A stretch of 64,000 nucleotides of DNA, from contig JAIOAX010000009.1 in NCBI GenBank assembly GCA_019873645.1, positions 1 to 64,000 on the forward strand, given 5' to 3'. Below the pieces are notes generated by a model that was not told the origin of the DNA, ran no database searches, and was given only the letters and a program-made list of their open reading frames with translations. A program made the position numbers and the translations under genes. The stretch comes from Chloroflexota bacterium (GTDB taxonomy: Bacteria > Chloroflexota > Anaerolineae > B4-G1 > SLSP01). Of this stretch, positions 7,537-15,265 are shown piece by piece (the first letter of the stretch is position 1; each line of letters starts with the position of its first letter).

Positions 7537-8643
7537 ATGAACCTGATAGACTTGATTCGACAAGACATCGTTGAAATGGAAGCCTACACGCCGATTTTCC
7601 CGTTCGACGTGGTGGCGGCGCGGTTAGGGCGTGCACCCGAAGATATTATCAAATTGGATGCGAACGAGAATCCGTATGGGCCTTCCCCAAAGGTGCGGGC
7701 GGCGCTGGCGGAGTTGCGGGACATCAACATCTATCCCGATCCGGGTAGTGAGGCGCTGCGGGCGAAGCTGGCGGAATTCACCGGCGTCCCTGCCGAATAT
7801 CTGATGGCCAGCGCCGGCTCCGATGAATTGATTGATCTGCTTATGCGGCTGTTCCTCTTGCCAGGCGATGCGATCCTCAACTGTCCGCCGACGTTTGGGA
7901 TGTATGCCTTCGATGCGGCGCTCCATGCTGCTGACGTGATCACCATACCACGTCGCAGCGATTTTTCGCTGGATGTAGATGCTATCGAAGCTGCCGTCGA
8001 ACAGTATCACCCTAAGTTGCTTTTCCTCGCCGCGCCGAACAATCCCAGCGGCACGTGGCTGCCGGATGCCGACCTGGAACGGCTGCTCGCGTTGCCCCTT
8101 GTCCTCGTGCTGGATGAGGCGTACATCGAATTTGCAGGCGAAGACGGCGTCCCAGGCATGGCACGCAGTCGCATCCGCCGCGTGCCGGAGCGCGACAATC
8201 TCATTGTGCTGCGGACGTTCAGCAAGCTGGCGGGTTTGGCGGGCTTGCGTGTGGGCTACGGCGCGTTTCCGCTGGCGCTGATGCCGCACTTGTGGAAGAT
8301 CAAACAGCCGTATAATGTATCCATTGCGGCGTCCACGGCGGCGTTGGCGGCGCTGGATGATCTGGATTGGCTCAACGACAAAATCGCGCGCATCGTTGCG
8401 GAACGCGCACGGTTCTTCGAGCTGCTCGCGGGCATCCCGTATTTGCAGCCTTATCCGTCGCAGGCGAACTTCATCCTTTGCAAGGTAGTGGGGCGTGATG
8501 CGCACGCGCTCAAGCTGGCGCTGGAAGGGGAAGGCATCCTCGTCCGCTACTACAACAGTGCGGGCTTGAGCGATTATGTCCGTTTCACCGTGGGCCGCCC
8601 AGAGCAGGTGGATCGGGTGATTGAAGTTTTACGACGAATATGA
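7537..8643 (+). CDS. hisC: Histidinol-phosphate aminotransferase (HisC)
   Basis: A PLP-dependent fold-type I aminotransferase (368 residues) that converts imidazole-acetol phosphate and glutamate to L-histidinol phosphate. Visible features are LDANENPYGPSP near the N-terminus, the APNNPSG loop (Asn168/169), VLDEAYIEF with Asp193 for the PLP ring nitrogen, and TFSKLAGLAGLRVGYG with the PLP-binding Lys230. It lies 20 bp after the GxxExxY gene in the his operon. Confidence 0.96.
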   Translation: MNLIDLIRQDIVEMEAYTPIFPFDVVAARLGRAPEDIIKLDANENPYGPSPKVRAALAELRDINIYPDPGSEALRAKLAEFTGVPAEYLMASAGSDELIDLLMRLFLLPGDAILNCPPTFGMYAFDAALHAADVITIPRRSDFSLDVDAIEAAVEQYHPKLLFLAAPNNPSGTWLPDADLERLLALPLVLVLDEAYIEFAGEDGVPGMARSRIRRVPERDNLIVLRTFSKLAGLAGLRVGYGAFPLALMPHLWKIKQPYNVSIAASTAALAALDDLDWLNDKIARIVAERARFFELLAGIPYLQPYPSQANFILCKVVGRDAHALKLALEGEGILVRYYNSAGLSDYVRFTVGRPEQVDRVIEVLRRI

Positions 8644-8701
8644 TTCGTGATGCGTGATGCGTGATTTTTTCAGTCCCGCATTACGTATCACGTATCACGA
8701 G
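8643..8701. repeat. CGTGATG heptamer repeat with inverted arm
   Basis: Three CGTGATG/T units (7-bp period) are followed by ATTACGTATCACGTATCACGA in the opposite sense, forming a hairpin that spans the whole hisC-hisB gap. Confidence 0.65.
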
Positions 8702-8710
8702 GGAGGTCAA

Positions 8711-9298
8711 ATGCGTAGTGCAACAATAAAGCGTGAAACACAGGAAACAAAAATCGAGATCAGCCTGAATCTGGACGGCAGCGGGCAACACGATATCGCC
8801 ACGGGGTTGGGCTTTCTCGATCACATGCTGACGCACATCGCGGCGCACGGACTGTTCGATTTGACGGTACGGGCGACCGGCGACCTGCATGTGGACGCGC
8901 ACCACACCGTCGAGGACGTGGCGTTGGTGTTGGGGAGCGCCTTCGATCAGGCGCTCGGCGACCGCAAGGGCATCGCGCGGATGGCGCACGCCTATGCGCC
9001 AATGGACGAGACGCTGGCCTTCGTTGCCGTGGATTTTTCCGGGCGGCCTTACGCGGTGGTGGATGTGGCGTGGACCGCGCCCGAAGTCGGCGGCATCCCG
9101 ACAACGCTGTGGGAACATTTCTTCGCCTCATTTGCCGTGACCGCGCGCGCCGACGTTCACGCGCGCGTCCTCTACGGGCGCGACGATCACCACAAAGCCG
9201 AGGCGCTCTTCAAAGCCCTGGCCCGCGCACTGGACATCGCTACGCAACGCGATCCCCGCCGGGTGGACCGTGTGCCGTCCACCAAGGGTATGATATAG
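8711..9298 (+). CDS. hisB: Imidazoleglycerol-phosphate dehydratase (HisB)
   Basis: This 195-residue monofunctional IGPD dehydrates imidazoleglycerol phosphate to imidazole-acetol phosphate. Metal-binding motifs are visible: GFLDHM (Asp37, His38), DAHHTVED (His64/65, Glu68, Asp69) and the second set [17 protein letters not shown]. The N-terminal histidinol-phosphatase domain of enterobacterial HisB is absent, so phosphatase activity must come from another gene. The ATG at 8711 is preceded by GGGAGG; the frame upstream of it consists of repeat sequence. Confidence 0.96.
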   Translation: MRSATIKRETQETKIEISLNLDGSGQHDIATGLGFLDHMLTHIAAHGLFDLTVRATGDLHVDAHHTVEDVALVLGSAFDQALGDRKGIARMAHAYAPMDETLAFVAVDFSGRPYAVVDVAWTAPEVGGIPTTLWEHFFASFAVTARADVHARVLYGRDDHHKAEALFKALARALDIATQRDPRRVDRVPSTKGMI

Positions 9299-9440
9299 TC
9301 AGCAGACATCATGAGCGACGCGCTCCACCCAGCATGAAAATGCATGTCAACGGATTAAACGGATTTGAACGGATTAGCTTTCAATTGTTGCATAAATCTG
9401 CTCAATCTGCTTAATCCGCTGACCATTTTCGGAATAGATT
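9298..9440. repeat. Copy 1 of a ~143-bp direct repeat
   Basis: It begins at GTCAGCAGACATCATGAGCG and ends at TTTTCGGAATAGATT. It contains an AACGGATT nonamer block (9351-9381) and the start of an AATCTGCT block. Copy 2 at 10983-11126 is almost identical by eye, with a one-base insertion. Together they bracket hisH and hisA. Confidence 0.9.
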
Positions 9441-9508
9441 AAGCAGATTTAGCAGATTATTTCTTTTACAATTAAAATCTGCTTAATCTGCTAAATCTGC
9501 TGACAAAA
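9436..9508. repeat. AGCAGATTA/AATCTGCT inverted nonamer hairpin
   Basis: AGATTAAGCAGATTTAGCAG faces AATCTGCTTAATCTGCTAAA across a short AT-rich loop. The result is a long hairpin ending 10 bp before the hisH start. Confidence 0.65.
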
Positions 9509-9518
9509 AGGAGCGTTT

Positions 9519-10127
9519 ATGATCGCATTGATTGATTATGGCGCGGGAAACGTGCGCTCGGTGCATAAGGCGCTGCTCGCCGTAGGCGCTGAGGTGCAGG
9601 TGACGCAGGACGCTGCTGTGGTGCTGGCAGCGGAGAAGGTGGTGCTGCCGGGCGTCGGCGCATTCGGCGATTGCATGGCAAGTCTGGCGCGCCTGGGATT
9701 GGTCGCCACGATCCGTGAAGTCGTCGCACGTGGAACGCCGTTCCTCGGTATCTGTGTGGGGATGCAGGTGCTCTTTGAGGAAGGAACGGAGATGGGACGG
9801 CACGCCGGGCTGGGGCTGCTGCCGGGGTGTGTGGTGCGCTTTGACTTTCCGCAAGGGTTGGGGTTAAAAATCCCGCATACCGGTTGGAATCAAATCATCC
9901 CGCTTGTCGAAACGCCGCTGCTGGCTGGCTTGCCTGTCGGCGCCTGGACCTATTTCAACCATGGTTATTATTGTCAGGCGCAACCGGAGCATATCCTGGC
10001 GGTTACGGATTACGGTGGGCCGTTTCCCTGTGTTGTGGGACGCGGCAACGTCTACGGCATCCAATTCCACCCGGAAAAGAGCCAGCACGTTGGTTTGCAC
10101 ATTTTGCGCAATTTCGTTGGCATATAG
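9519..10127 (+). CDS. hisH: Imidazole glycerol phosphate synthase, glutaminase subunit (HisH)
   Basis: A class I glutamine amidotransferase (202 residues) that supplies ammonia to HisF. The catalytic triad is visible: Cys79 in GICVGMQ, and His184 and Glu186 in GIQFHPEKS. The N-terminal IDYGAGNVRSV is typical. AAGGAG precedes the ATG. The TAG stop lies within the left ATATAG flank of the MITE-like element that follows. Confidence 0.96.
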   Translation: MIALIDYGAGNVRSVHKALLAVGAEVQVTQDAAVVLAAEKVVLPGVGAFGDCMASLARLGLVATIREVVARGTPFLGICVGMQVLFEEGTEMGRHAGLGLLPGCVVRFDFPQGLGLKIPHTGWNQIIPLVETPLLAGLPVGAWTYFNHGYYCQAQPEHILAVTDYGGPFPCVVGRGNVYGIQFHPEKSQHVGLHILRNFVGI

Positions 10128-10234
10128 GGGCGAGGCATTTCTCGCCTTACTCTATGTTGATACTGCATTGAGGCATCCACAAATACCTTGTTAACAATGA
10201 TCGTGTGGAAATGCCTCGCCCTTACACGATATAG
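10122..10234. mobile_element. MITE-like element with 14-bp inverted ends
   Basis: GGGCGAGGCATTTC (10128-10141) and its exact reverse complement GAAATGCCTCGCCC (10208-10221) bound about 66 bp with no ORF. ATATAG occurs on both sides (10122-10127 and 10229-10234) and could be a target duplication, although 7 bp separate the right arm from its flank. The element fills the hisH-hisA gap. It could also be a non-mobile hairpin repeat. Confidence 0.5.
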
Positions 10235-10249
10235 AGGTGAGGAGGCGTT

Positions 10250-10969
10250 ATGGACGATTTCACGATTTATCCCGCCATTGACCTGCGCGAGGGCCGCGTG
10301 GTGCGGCTGGCGCAGGGCGATCCCGACCGCGAGACGGCCTACGACACGCAGCCGTTGGCCGTGGCGCGGCGCTGGCAGACGGCGGGCGCGGCGTGGCTGC
10401 ACGTCGTCAACCTCGATGGCGCGTTTGGTGAAGGGGGACGCAAAAACGTCACGGCGCTGGCGCGGATTCTCACGACAGGGATGCGGGTGCAGTTCGGCGG
10501 CGGCGTGCGCGACCTGGAAACGGTACGCCGCGTGCTCGATATGGGCGTGGCGCGCGTGGTGCTGGGGACGGTCGCCGTGGAGAACCCCGCCGTGGTTGAG
10601 CAGGCGCTGGCGGACTTCGGCCCGGAGCGGCTGGCGCTGGGCATCGACGCGCGCGATGGCTACGTCCGCACGCGCGGCTGGCGCGAGGCCGCCCCATTGA
10701 CCGCCCTCGAACTGGCGCAGCAGTGGGCGGCATTGGGCGGACGTTGGCTCATCTTCACCGACATCGCCCGCGACGGGATGGGCAGTGGCGTGAACGTGGA
10801 AGCGACGGCGGCACTGGCCCAGGCAACGGGTCTGTCGGTGATCGCCTCCGGCGGCGTTGCTTCGCTCGACGATGTGCGGCGAGTGAAGGAAGCCGGACTG
10901 TGTGGTGTTATTATCGGGCGCGCGTTGTACGAAAGACGTCTTGACCTGGCAGTGGCGCTGAAAATCTAA
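10250..10969 (+). CDS. hisA: ProFAR isomerase (HisA)
   Basis: A 239-residue (beta-alpha)8 barrel that isomerises ProFAR to PRFAR. Catalytic Asp11 (YPAIDLREGRVVRL) and Asp133 (LGIDARDG) are present, as are the phosphate-binding loops FGGGVRD and IASGGVASLDD. GAGGAGG precedes the ATG. It is encoded between the two 143-bp direct repeats, together with hisH. Confidence 0.96.
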   Translation: MDDFTIYPAIDLREGRVVRLAQGDPDRETAYDTQPLAVARRWQTAGAAWLHVVNLDGAFGEGGRKNVTALARILTTGMRVQFGGGVRDLETVRRVLDMGVARVVLGTVAVENPAVVEQALADFGPERLALGIDARDGYVRTRGWREAAPLTALELAQQWAALGGRWLIFTDIARDGMGSGVNVEATAALAQATGLSVIASGGVASLDDVRRVKEAGLCGVIIGRALYERRLDLAVALKI

Positions 10970-10982
10970 AGGTTTATATTCT

Positions 10983-11126
10983 GTCAGCAGACATCATGAG
11001 CGACGCGCTCCACCCAAGCATGAAAATGCATGTCAACGGATTAAACGGATTTGAACGGATTAGCTTTCAATTGTTGCATAAATCTGCTCAATCTGCTTAA
11101 TCCGCTGACCATTTTCGGAATAGATT
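10983..11126. repeat. Copy 2 of the ~143-bp direct repeat
   Basis: A near-identical direct copy of 9298-9440, displaced by 1685-1686 bp and starting 14 bp after the hisA stop. AGCAGAT/ATCTGCT nonamers continue to 11190 and form a hairpin. Confidence 0.9.
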
Positions 11127-11208
11127 GAGCAGATGAAGCAGATTTTTGAATAGTTAATAAGAATCTGCTAAATCTGCTTAATCTGCTGACTAAAAAAAGG
11201 AGATGATG

Positions 11209-11655
11209 ATGAGTAGAGTAGAAGAAGCAGTGACTTATTTTGCGGAAGGATTCAGTTGTGCGCAGGCGGTCTGTGCGGCCTACGCGCCGCTCTTTGGGAT
11301 GGAGCGTGAGATGGCGCTGCGCGCGGCGGGTGCGTTCGGCGGCGGGATGGGGCGCACCGGGCAGACGTGTGGCGCGGTCACAGGCGCGCTTATCGTCATC
11401 GGTTTGAAACACGGCAAGACGCAGGCCGAGGATAACGCCACACGGGAGAAATGTTACGCGCTCGCCGCCGATTTCATCCGCCGTTTCGAGGCGCGTCACG
11501 GCGCGTTGACTTGCCCGGCGCTATTGGGTTGCGACATCGGTACACCGGAAGGCCGTGCGTATTCCCAGGAAAACCGGCTTTCCAGCACCATCTGCACGAA
11601 GTTAGTGCGCGATGCCGCCGCAATTCTCGAAGAGGTGTTAGACCTCAACGGATGA
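11209..11655 (+). CDS. C_GCAxxG_C_C-family protein
   Basis: This 148-residue protein matches the family named for its cysteine pattern: EGFSCAQAVCAAYAP, then GRTGQTCGAVTGALIVIGLKHG, then LTCPALLGCDIGTPEG. Members are probable redox- or metal-binding proteins of unknown function. It is inserted between hisA and hisF, so it is probably co-transcribed with the his genes; no role in the pathway is known. ATG triplets at 11203, 11206 and 11209 are possible starts. AAAGGAG (11196-11202) best fits 11209. Confidence 0.85.
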   Translation: MSRVEEAVTYFAEGFSCAQAVCAAYAPLFGMEREMALRAAGAFGGGMGRTGQTCGAVTGALIVIGLKHGKTQAEDNATREKCYALAADFIRRFEARHGALTCPALLGCDIGTPEGRAYSQENRLSSTICTKLVRDAAAILEEVLDLNG

Positions 11656-11713
11656 AACGGACAGAACGGATCCTTTTTCTAATCCGTTGCATCCGTCCAA
11701 TCCGTTGACATTC
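11647..11713. repeat. AACGGATx nonamer repeat with inverted half
   Basis: CAACGGATGAAACGGACAG is followed after a T-run by ATCCGTTGCATCCGTCCAA, an imperfect hairpin overlapping the end of the preceding gene and ending before the hisF Shine-Dalgarno site. Confidence 0.65.
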
Positions 11714-11724
11714 TGGGAGGTCTG

Positions 11725-12483
11725 ATGTTAGCCAAACGTATCATCCCTTGTCTGGATGTAAAAGAAGGCCGCGTCGTCAAGGGCGTGAACTTCGTTAATC
11801 TGCGCGATGCAGGCGACCCGGTGGAGCAGGCGCGGGTCTACGACGCACAAGGCGCCGATGAGCTGGTGTTTCTCGACATCTCCGCCACGCACGAGGGCCG
11901 CGAGACGATGGTGCAGGTGGTGCGCCAGGTCGCGGTGGAAGTCTTTATGCCGTTCACCGTCGGTGGGGGCGTGCGGACGAGCGATGATGTGCGCAATCTG
12001 CTGCTTGCCGGGGCGGATAAGGTGAGTATCAACTCGGCGGCGGTGCGCACGCCGGAGATCCTCACGCAGGGCGCGGAGCGGTTCGGCAGCCAGTGCATCG
12101 TGCTGGCGGTGGACGCCAAACGGCGCGACGCAGGCGGGTGGGAAGTCTACATCAACGGCGGGCGCATTCCCACCGGGCTGGACGCAGTCGAGTGGTGCGC
12201 GCGCGGCGTGGAACTGGGCGCGGGCGAAATCCTGCTCACCAGCATGGACGCCGACGGCACGCTCGCCGGTTACGATGTGGCGCTCACACGCGCCGTCGCG
12301 GAGGCCGTCTCCGTGCCGGTCATCGCCAGCGGCGGCGCGGGCACGCCGGCCCACTTCGCCGAAGTCCTCACCGCAGGCAAAGCCGACGCTGCGCTTGCCG
12401 CCTCGCTGTTCCACGACAAGGTGCTGGACATTCGGGATTTGAAGGCGTATCTGGCAAGGCAAGGAATTGTAGTGAGAGTCTAA
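11725..12483 (+). CDS. hisF: Imidazole glycerol phosphate synthase, cyclase subunit (HisF)
   Basis: A 252-residue (beta-alpha)8 barrel that closes the imidazole ring, making IGP and AICAR from PRFAR with ammonia from HisH. Catalytic Asp11 ([15 protein letters not shown]) and Asp130 (VLAVDAKR) are in place, as is the [11 protein letters not shown] loop that contacts HisH. GGGAGG precedes the ATG. Confidence 0.97.
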   Translation: MLAKRIIPCLDVKEGRVVKGVNFVNLRDAGDPVEQARVYDAQGADELVFLDISATHEGRETMVQVVRQVAVEVFMPFTVGGGVRTSDDVRNLLLAGADKVSINSAAVRTPEILTQGAERFGSQCIVLAVDAKRRDAGGWEVYINGGRIPTGLDAVEWCARGVELGAGEILLTSMDADGTLAGYDVALTRAVAEAVSVPVIASGGAGTPAHFAEVLTAGKADAALAASLFHDKVLDIRDLKAYLARQGIVVRV

Positions 12484-12556
12484 AGTCGAAGGCCGAAAGT
12501 CAAAAGTCTGTTGTCCAGCGTGCGACTTTCGACTTTGAACTTTTGACTTTGGACAG
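12484..12556. repeat. AAAGTCGA-type word repeat, inverted pair
   Basis: AAAGTCGAAGGCCGAAAGTC faces GACTTTCGACTTTGAACTTT, so the hisF-hisI gap folds into a long imperfect hairpin. A related short run occurs near 35495-35513. Confidence 0.6.
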
Positions 12557-12565
12557 AGGTGCAAA

Positions 12566-12892
12566 ATGGTTATCGAACTGAAGTATGATGAACGCGGACT
12601 GATCCCCGCCGTGGTGCAGGATGCGACGACGGGTGAGGTGTTGATGGTCGCCTGGATGAACGCTGAGGCGCTGCGGCTGACGCAGGAGACCGGCGAGGCG
12701 CACTTCTGGAGCCGCAGCCGTCGAGAATTGTGGCACAAGGGCGCGACGTCGGGCAACGTGCAGCGCGTGCGTGAAATCCGGGTGGATTGTGACGCGGATG
12801 TGTTGCTGCTCAAAGTGGAGCCGGCGGGGCCGGCGTGTCACACGGGGGAGCGGAGTTGTTTCTACCGCCAATTAGACCTGACAGGTCTTTGA
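12566..12892 (+). CDS. hisI: Phosphoribosyl-AMP cyclohydrolase (HisI)
   Basis: This 108-residue monofunctional PRA-CH opens the adenine ring of PR-AMP. The Mg2+/Zn2+ ligands are visible as [11 protein letters not shown] (Asp74, Cys75, Asp76, Asp78), then Cys91-His92 and Cys98 ([11 protein letters not shown]). HisE is separate, 0.66 kb downstream. The final six codons (LDLTGL) and the stop lie in a perfect palindrome (12873-12907), so the C-terminus was probably rewritten by that repeat. Confidence 0.95.
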   Translation: MVIELKYDERGLIPAVVQDATTGEVLMVAWMNAEALRLTQETGEAHFWSRSRRELWHKGATSGNVQRVREIRVDCDADVLLLKVEPAGPACHTGERSCFYRQLDLTGL

Positions 12893-12907
12893 GACCTGTC
12901 AGGTCTA
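12873..12907. repeat. Perfect 16-bp palindrome (GACCTGACAGGTC type)
   Basis: TAGACCTGACAGGTCT (12873-12888), loop TTG, then the exact reverse complement. It carries the stop codon of hisI (12890-12892) on the plus strand and that of the yoeB-like gene (12905-12907) on the minus strand. A second, slightly imperfect copy is at 36204-36234. Confidence 0.85.
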
Positions 12908-13171
12908 GTAATGATAGCGCGCTTGCAGGAAATCTATCCGGGTGTCCCTGACCAAATAGACGATGCGATGTTCTTCGGTCAAACGCCGTGACCACGTATT
13001 GGGACCAAGATGTTTTAAGGATTCCGGTTTACCAATACCATCGAAAGGATCGCGTAGGATATCTTTGATGAGCTTAAACGCGCGTAGGCCAGTTTTCCGA
13101 TCAGTTTCCACCCAGTATTGCAGGTCTTCGACAAACTCCGGTTGGAAAACGACCTCACGACTCGTCGGCAA
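12905..13171 (-). CDS. yoeB: YoeB/Txe-family toxin (endoribonuclease)
   Basis: It matches the ribosome-dependent mRNA interferase YoeB: FVEDLQYWVETDRKTGLRAFKLIKDI, PFDGIGKPESLKHL, then WSRRLTEEHRIVYLV and the C-terminal RYHY. The catalytic-type Glu, Arg, His and Tyr residues are all retained. The TTG start at 13171 gives 88 residues, the family length, with GAGG 6 nt upstream; an ATG at 13195 is the alternative. It overlaps the end of the antitoxin gene, as is usual. It lies antisense between hisI and hisE. Confidence 0.85.
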   Translation of the reverse strand: MPTSREVVFQPEFVEDLQYWVETDRKTGLRAFKLIKDILRDPFDGIGKPESLKHLGPNTWSRRLTEEHRIVYLVRDTRIDFLQARYHY

Positions 13172-13442
13172 GGCCCACCTCGGCGCGTAGCTCATCCATA
13201 GATTGTGGTTGACCTTCGTTGCGCAAAGCGCGATTGAGCGCCGTGAGCAGGCGTTCCGCATTTTTGGGTGAACGCAGAAGGTGCGCTGTTTCTAAGATCG
13301 AATTCAACTCATCCGCAGCTACCATAGCGATAGCATCAGCGCCGCGCCGTTCAATCACGACGATTTCACGGTCTTGTGTGACTTTATCCCAAAGGCCCGC
13401 AAAGTTTGCGCGGGCTTGACTATAGGTTGTTTGAATCGTCAT
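13155..13442 (-). CDS. yefM: YefM/Phd-family antitoxin
   Basis: This 95-residue protein begins MTIQTTYSQARANFAGLWDKV, the YefM DNA-binding fold, and continues REIVVIERRGADAIAMVAADELNSILETAHLLRS. YefM neutralises YoeB through its C-terminus and represses their shared promoter. The ATG at 13442 is preceded by AGGGGGCG and fits the family start. The promoter should lie in 13443-13552 and would fire against the his operon. Confidence 0.88.
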   Translation of the reverse strand: MTIQTTYSQARANFAGLWDKVTQDREIVVIERRGADAIAMVAADELNSILETAHLLRSPKNAERLLTALNRALRNEGQPQSMDELRAEVGLADES

Positions 13443-13552
13443 TGTCGCCCCCTGTATCTGTTGTACAGGAGTATTGTACAACTTTACGTCAGGAATGTCA
13501 AGTTACAGCCTATTTCTTGCTACCGGCAATCATTTTCTACGAGGAGAATGAA

Positions 13553-13831
13553 ATGACAGATATATTCGACGAACTTTTTGCTTTAATTCTAGACCGCAAA
13601 GCACACCCGACGCCGGGTTCGTATACTGTGACTTTGCTCACGGACATAGATGAGGCGCTCAAGAAGGTGGGCGAGGAAGCCATCGAGGTGGTGCTGGCGG
13701 GCAAAGGCCAGAGCGACGAACGTCTGGTCTCCGAAGCCGCCGACTTGCTCTATCATTTGATGGTGGTGTTGGCGGCGCGCGGGCTGACGTTGGACGACGT
13801 GCGCGCGGAACTGGCGAGGCGACGGCGATGA
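13553..13831 (+). CDS. hisE: Phosphoribosyl-ATP pyrophosphatase (HisE)
   Basis: A 92-residue all-alpha NTP pyrophosphohydrolase that converts PR-ATP to PR-AMP. The MazG-like motif is visible: KKVGEEAIEVVLAG and ESEAADLLYHLMVVL-type helices (VSEAADLLYHLMVVLA here). The ATG at 13553 follows GAGGAG; the open frame upstream is not coding. Its stop overlaps the start of the HAD gene by 4 bp (ATGA), implying translational coupling. Confidence 0.95.
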   Translation: MTDIFDELFALILDRKAHPTPGSYTVTLLTDIDEALKKVGEEAIEVVLAGKGQSDERLVSEAADLLYHLMVVLAARGLTLDDVRAELARRRR

Positions 13832-15009
13832 GACATCTGTTTCTCTTCGATGTTGATGGCGTGCTCGTCGAGGCGCGCGGCTACCTGCGCGCGTTGCAGG
13901 ATACCGTGGCGCATTTTGCGCAGCGAATGGGCGTGGGTGACCCGGTGCTCACCGAGGACGAAGTCCGTACCGGCGAAGCGCACGGCCTCACCTCTGAGTG
14001 GGATTCTGCCCCGGCGTACATTTTGACGTTGCTCATCGAACGCCTGCGCCGTGAGCCGTCGCTGCTCATTCCGGCGCGTTGGGAGGATGCGCTGGCTGTG
14101 CTGGCGGCGTCCCCGCTCCCATTGTCGCATCCTGATTATATGGCGTTAATCGTGCAGGTGGGCGCGCGGCGCGCCGACTTTGGTGAAACCGCCCTGGCAG
14201 TACGCGCGGTATTGTGGGATGACGCCCAATCCTTACCTGTGGCGCAACGCGAGGCGGTGGGCGCAATCCTGGATGAACTTCTGACTGATACACACAATTT
14301 CTACAGCGCGCCGATTACCCGCTATTTTCAGCACCTGGTCATCGGTAGTGAGGGTATAGCGCAAACCTACAACATTGCGCCGTATTTCGAGACGCGCCCT
14401 TATTTGCTGGAATACGACGTGGCGGAATTGGCGTCGGATGCTGCTGCACAGTTGCGAGATGCAGCGGCTGCCGGGCGCATCTGGCCGGTCATCTACACCG
14501 CGCGCCCTAGTCTGCCGCCGAACGGTGCGGCGATAGCGGCGCGGGGCTATTCGCCGGAAGCGGAGCTGGCGCAGCAACTGGTGGGGCTGGAAGCTTGGCC
14601 CTTGATCGGCCTGGGACAGTTACAATGGCTGGCAGCGCGCCGAGGTGGGCAAATGGCGCAGATGGTGAAACCGTCGCCGGTGCAGGCGTTGGCAGCCATC
14701 GGCGCGGCGGTAGGGCCGGAAACCGCGGCGCTGGAAGCCGCATGGAACTTTTATCGGACAGGCGAGTTGCAGAAACCCCTGGCAGGTTTGGGACCAACGA
14801 CCGTCCACATCTTTGAAGATACACTCGGCGGGATGCGGGCCGTGTTTAATGCTGTGGAAGCCTTGCGTATGGCGGGTATGGACATGCATTGTCAGCTTTA
14901 CGGCGTCGCGCCGGCTGCCGGGGCGAAAGCGATGCTATTTCTGGAACATCATATTCCCACGTATAATTCAATCAACACCGCCGTAGCTGCGGCGCTGCAG
15001 TGCATTTAG
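13828..15009 (+). CDS. HAD-superfamily phosphatase, candidate histidinol-phosphate phosphatase
   Basis: All four HAD motifs are present: FDVDGVLV (nucleophile Asp8, acid Asp10), Thr224 in VIYTARPS, Lys281 in QMVKPSP, and Glu330-Asp331 in HIFEDTLGG. About 210 residues of helical insert lie between motifs I and II, an unusually large cap for a 393-residue protein. It overlaps hisE by 4 bp and ends the operon. Since HisB lacks a phosphatase domain and no other phosphatase is present, it is a reasonable candidate for the histidinol-phosphatase step, by position only. It could instead act on an unrelated phosphate ester. Confidence 0.75.
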   Translation: MRHLFLFDVDGVLVEARGYLRALQDTVAHFAQRMGVGDPVLTEDEVRTGEAHGLTSEWDSAPAYILTLLIERLRREPSLLIPARWEDALAVLAASPLPLSHPDYMALIVQVGARRADFGETALAVRAVLWDDAQSLPVAQREAVGAILDELLTDTHNFYSAPITRYFQHLVIGSEGIAQTYNIAPYFETRPYLLEYDVAELASDAAAQLRDAAAAGRIWPVIYTARPSLPPNGAAIAARGYSPEAELAQQLVGLEAWPLIGLGQLQWLAARRGGQMAQMVKPSPVQALAAIGAAVGPETAALEAAWNFYRTGELQKPLAGLGPTTVHIFEDTLGGMRAVFNAVEALRMAGMDMHCQLYGVAPAAGAKAMLFLEHHIPTYNSINTAVAAALQCI

Positions 15010-15174
15010 CGCGCCCAATCAACCCATTTGCAACACATTGTACACTCAAACGCAATGTTTGCGCCCCGTATTTGGGTATATACTATAAAGTAGCTCGTCC
15101 CCTTCAGTCATCGTCAGTCAAACTACATCCAAAGGCGATTGTGAGTGCGAGCTGTCAACTCGTGCTACCGCCTG

Positions 15175-15242
15175 CATACCGACTACCCGACTAACTGACT
15201 ACTCGACTAACCGACTATCGGACTAAGGGCTATCAGACTACT
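15175..15242. repeat. GACTAxCC-type degenerate tandem repeat
   Basis: Eight or so GACTA-containing units at 7-10 bp spacing occupy the end of the gap between the his operon and the secreted propeller gene. The family also appears at 4466-4495, 19597-19633 and 59735-59760. Confidence 0.65.
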
Positions 15243-15265
15243 TTCAAAATTAAGGAGGATAACCG

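Noticed and set aside
10122-10234. Considered as a tRNA or small RNA gene because of its strong hairpin ends
   Set aside because: No cloverleaf, anticodon arm or CCA-like end can be drawn; only the terminal arms pair.
9393-11190. The regular AATCTGCT/AACGGATT arrays looked at first like a CRISPR-type repeat array
   Set aside because: The units are 9 bp with no spacers of uniform length, and no cas genes are nearby; they are degenerate tandem words and hairpins.
12905-13195. ATG at 13195 as the yoeB start
   Set aside because: It would add eight residues not seen in the family; the TTG at 13171 has a GAGG site at good distance and gives the usual length. The ATG remains possible.
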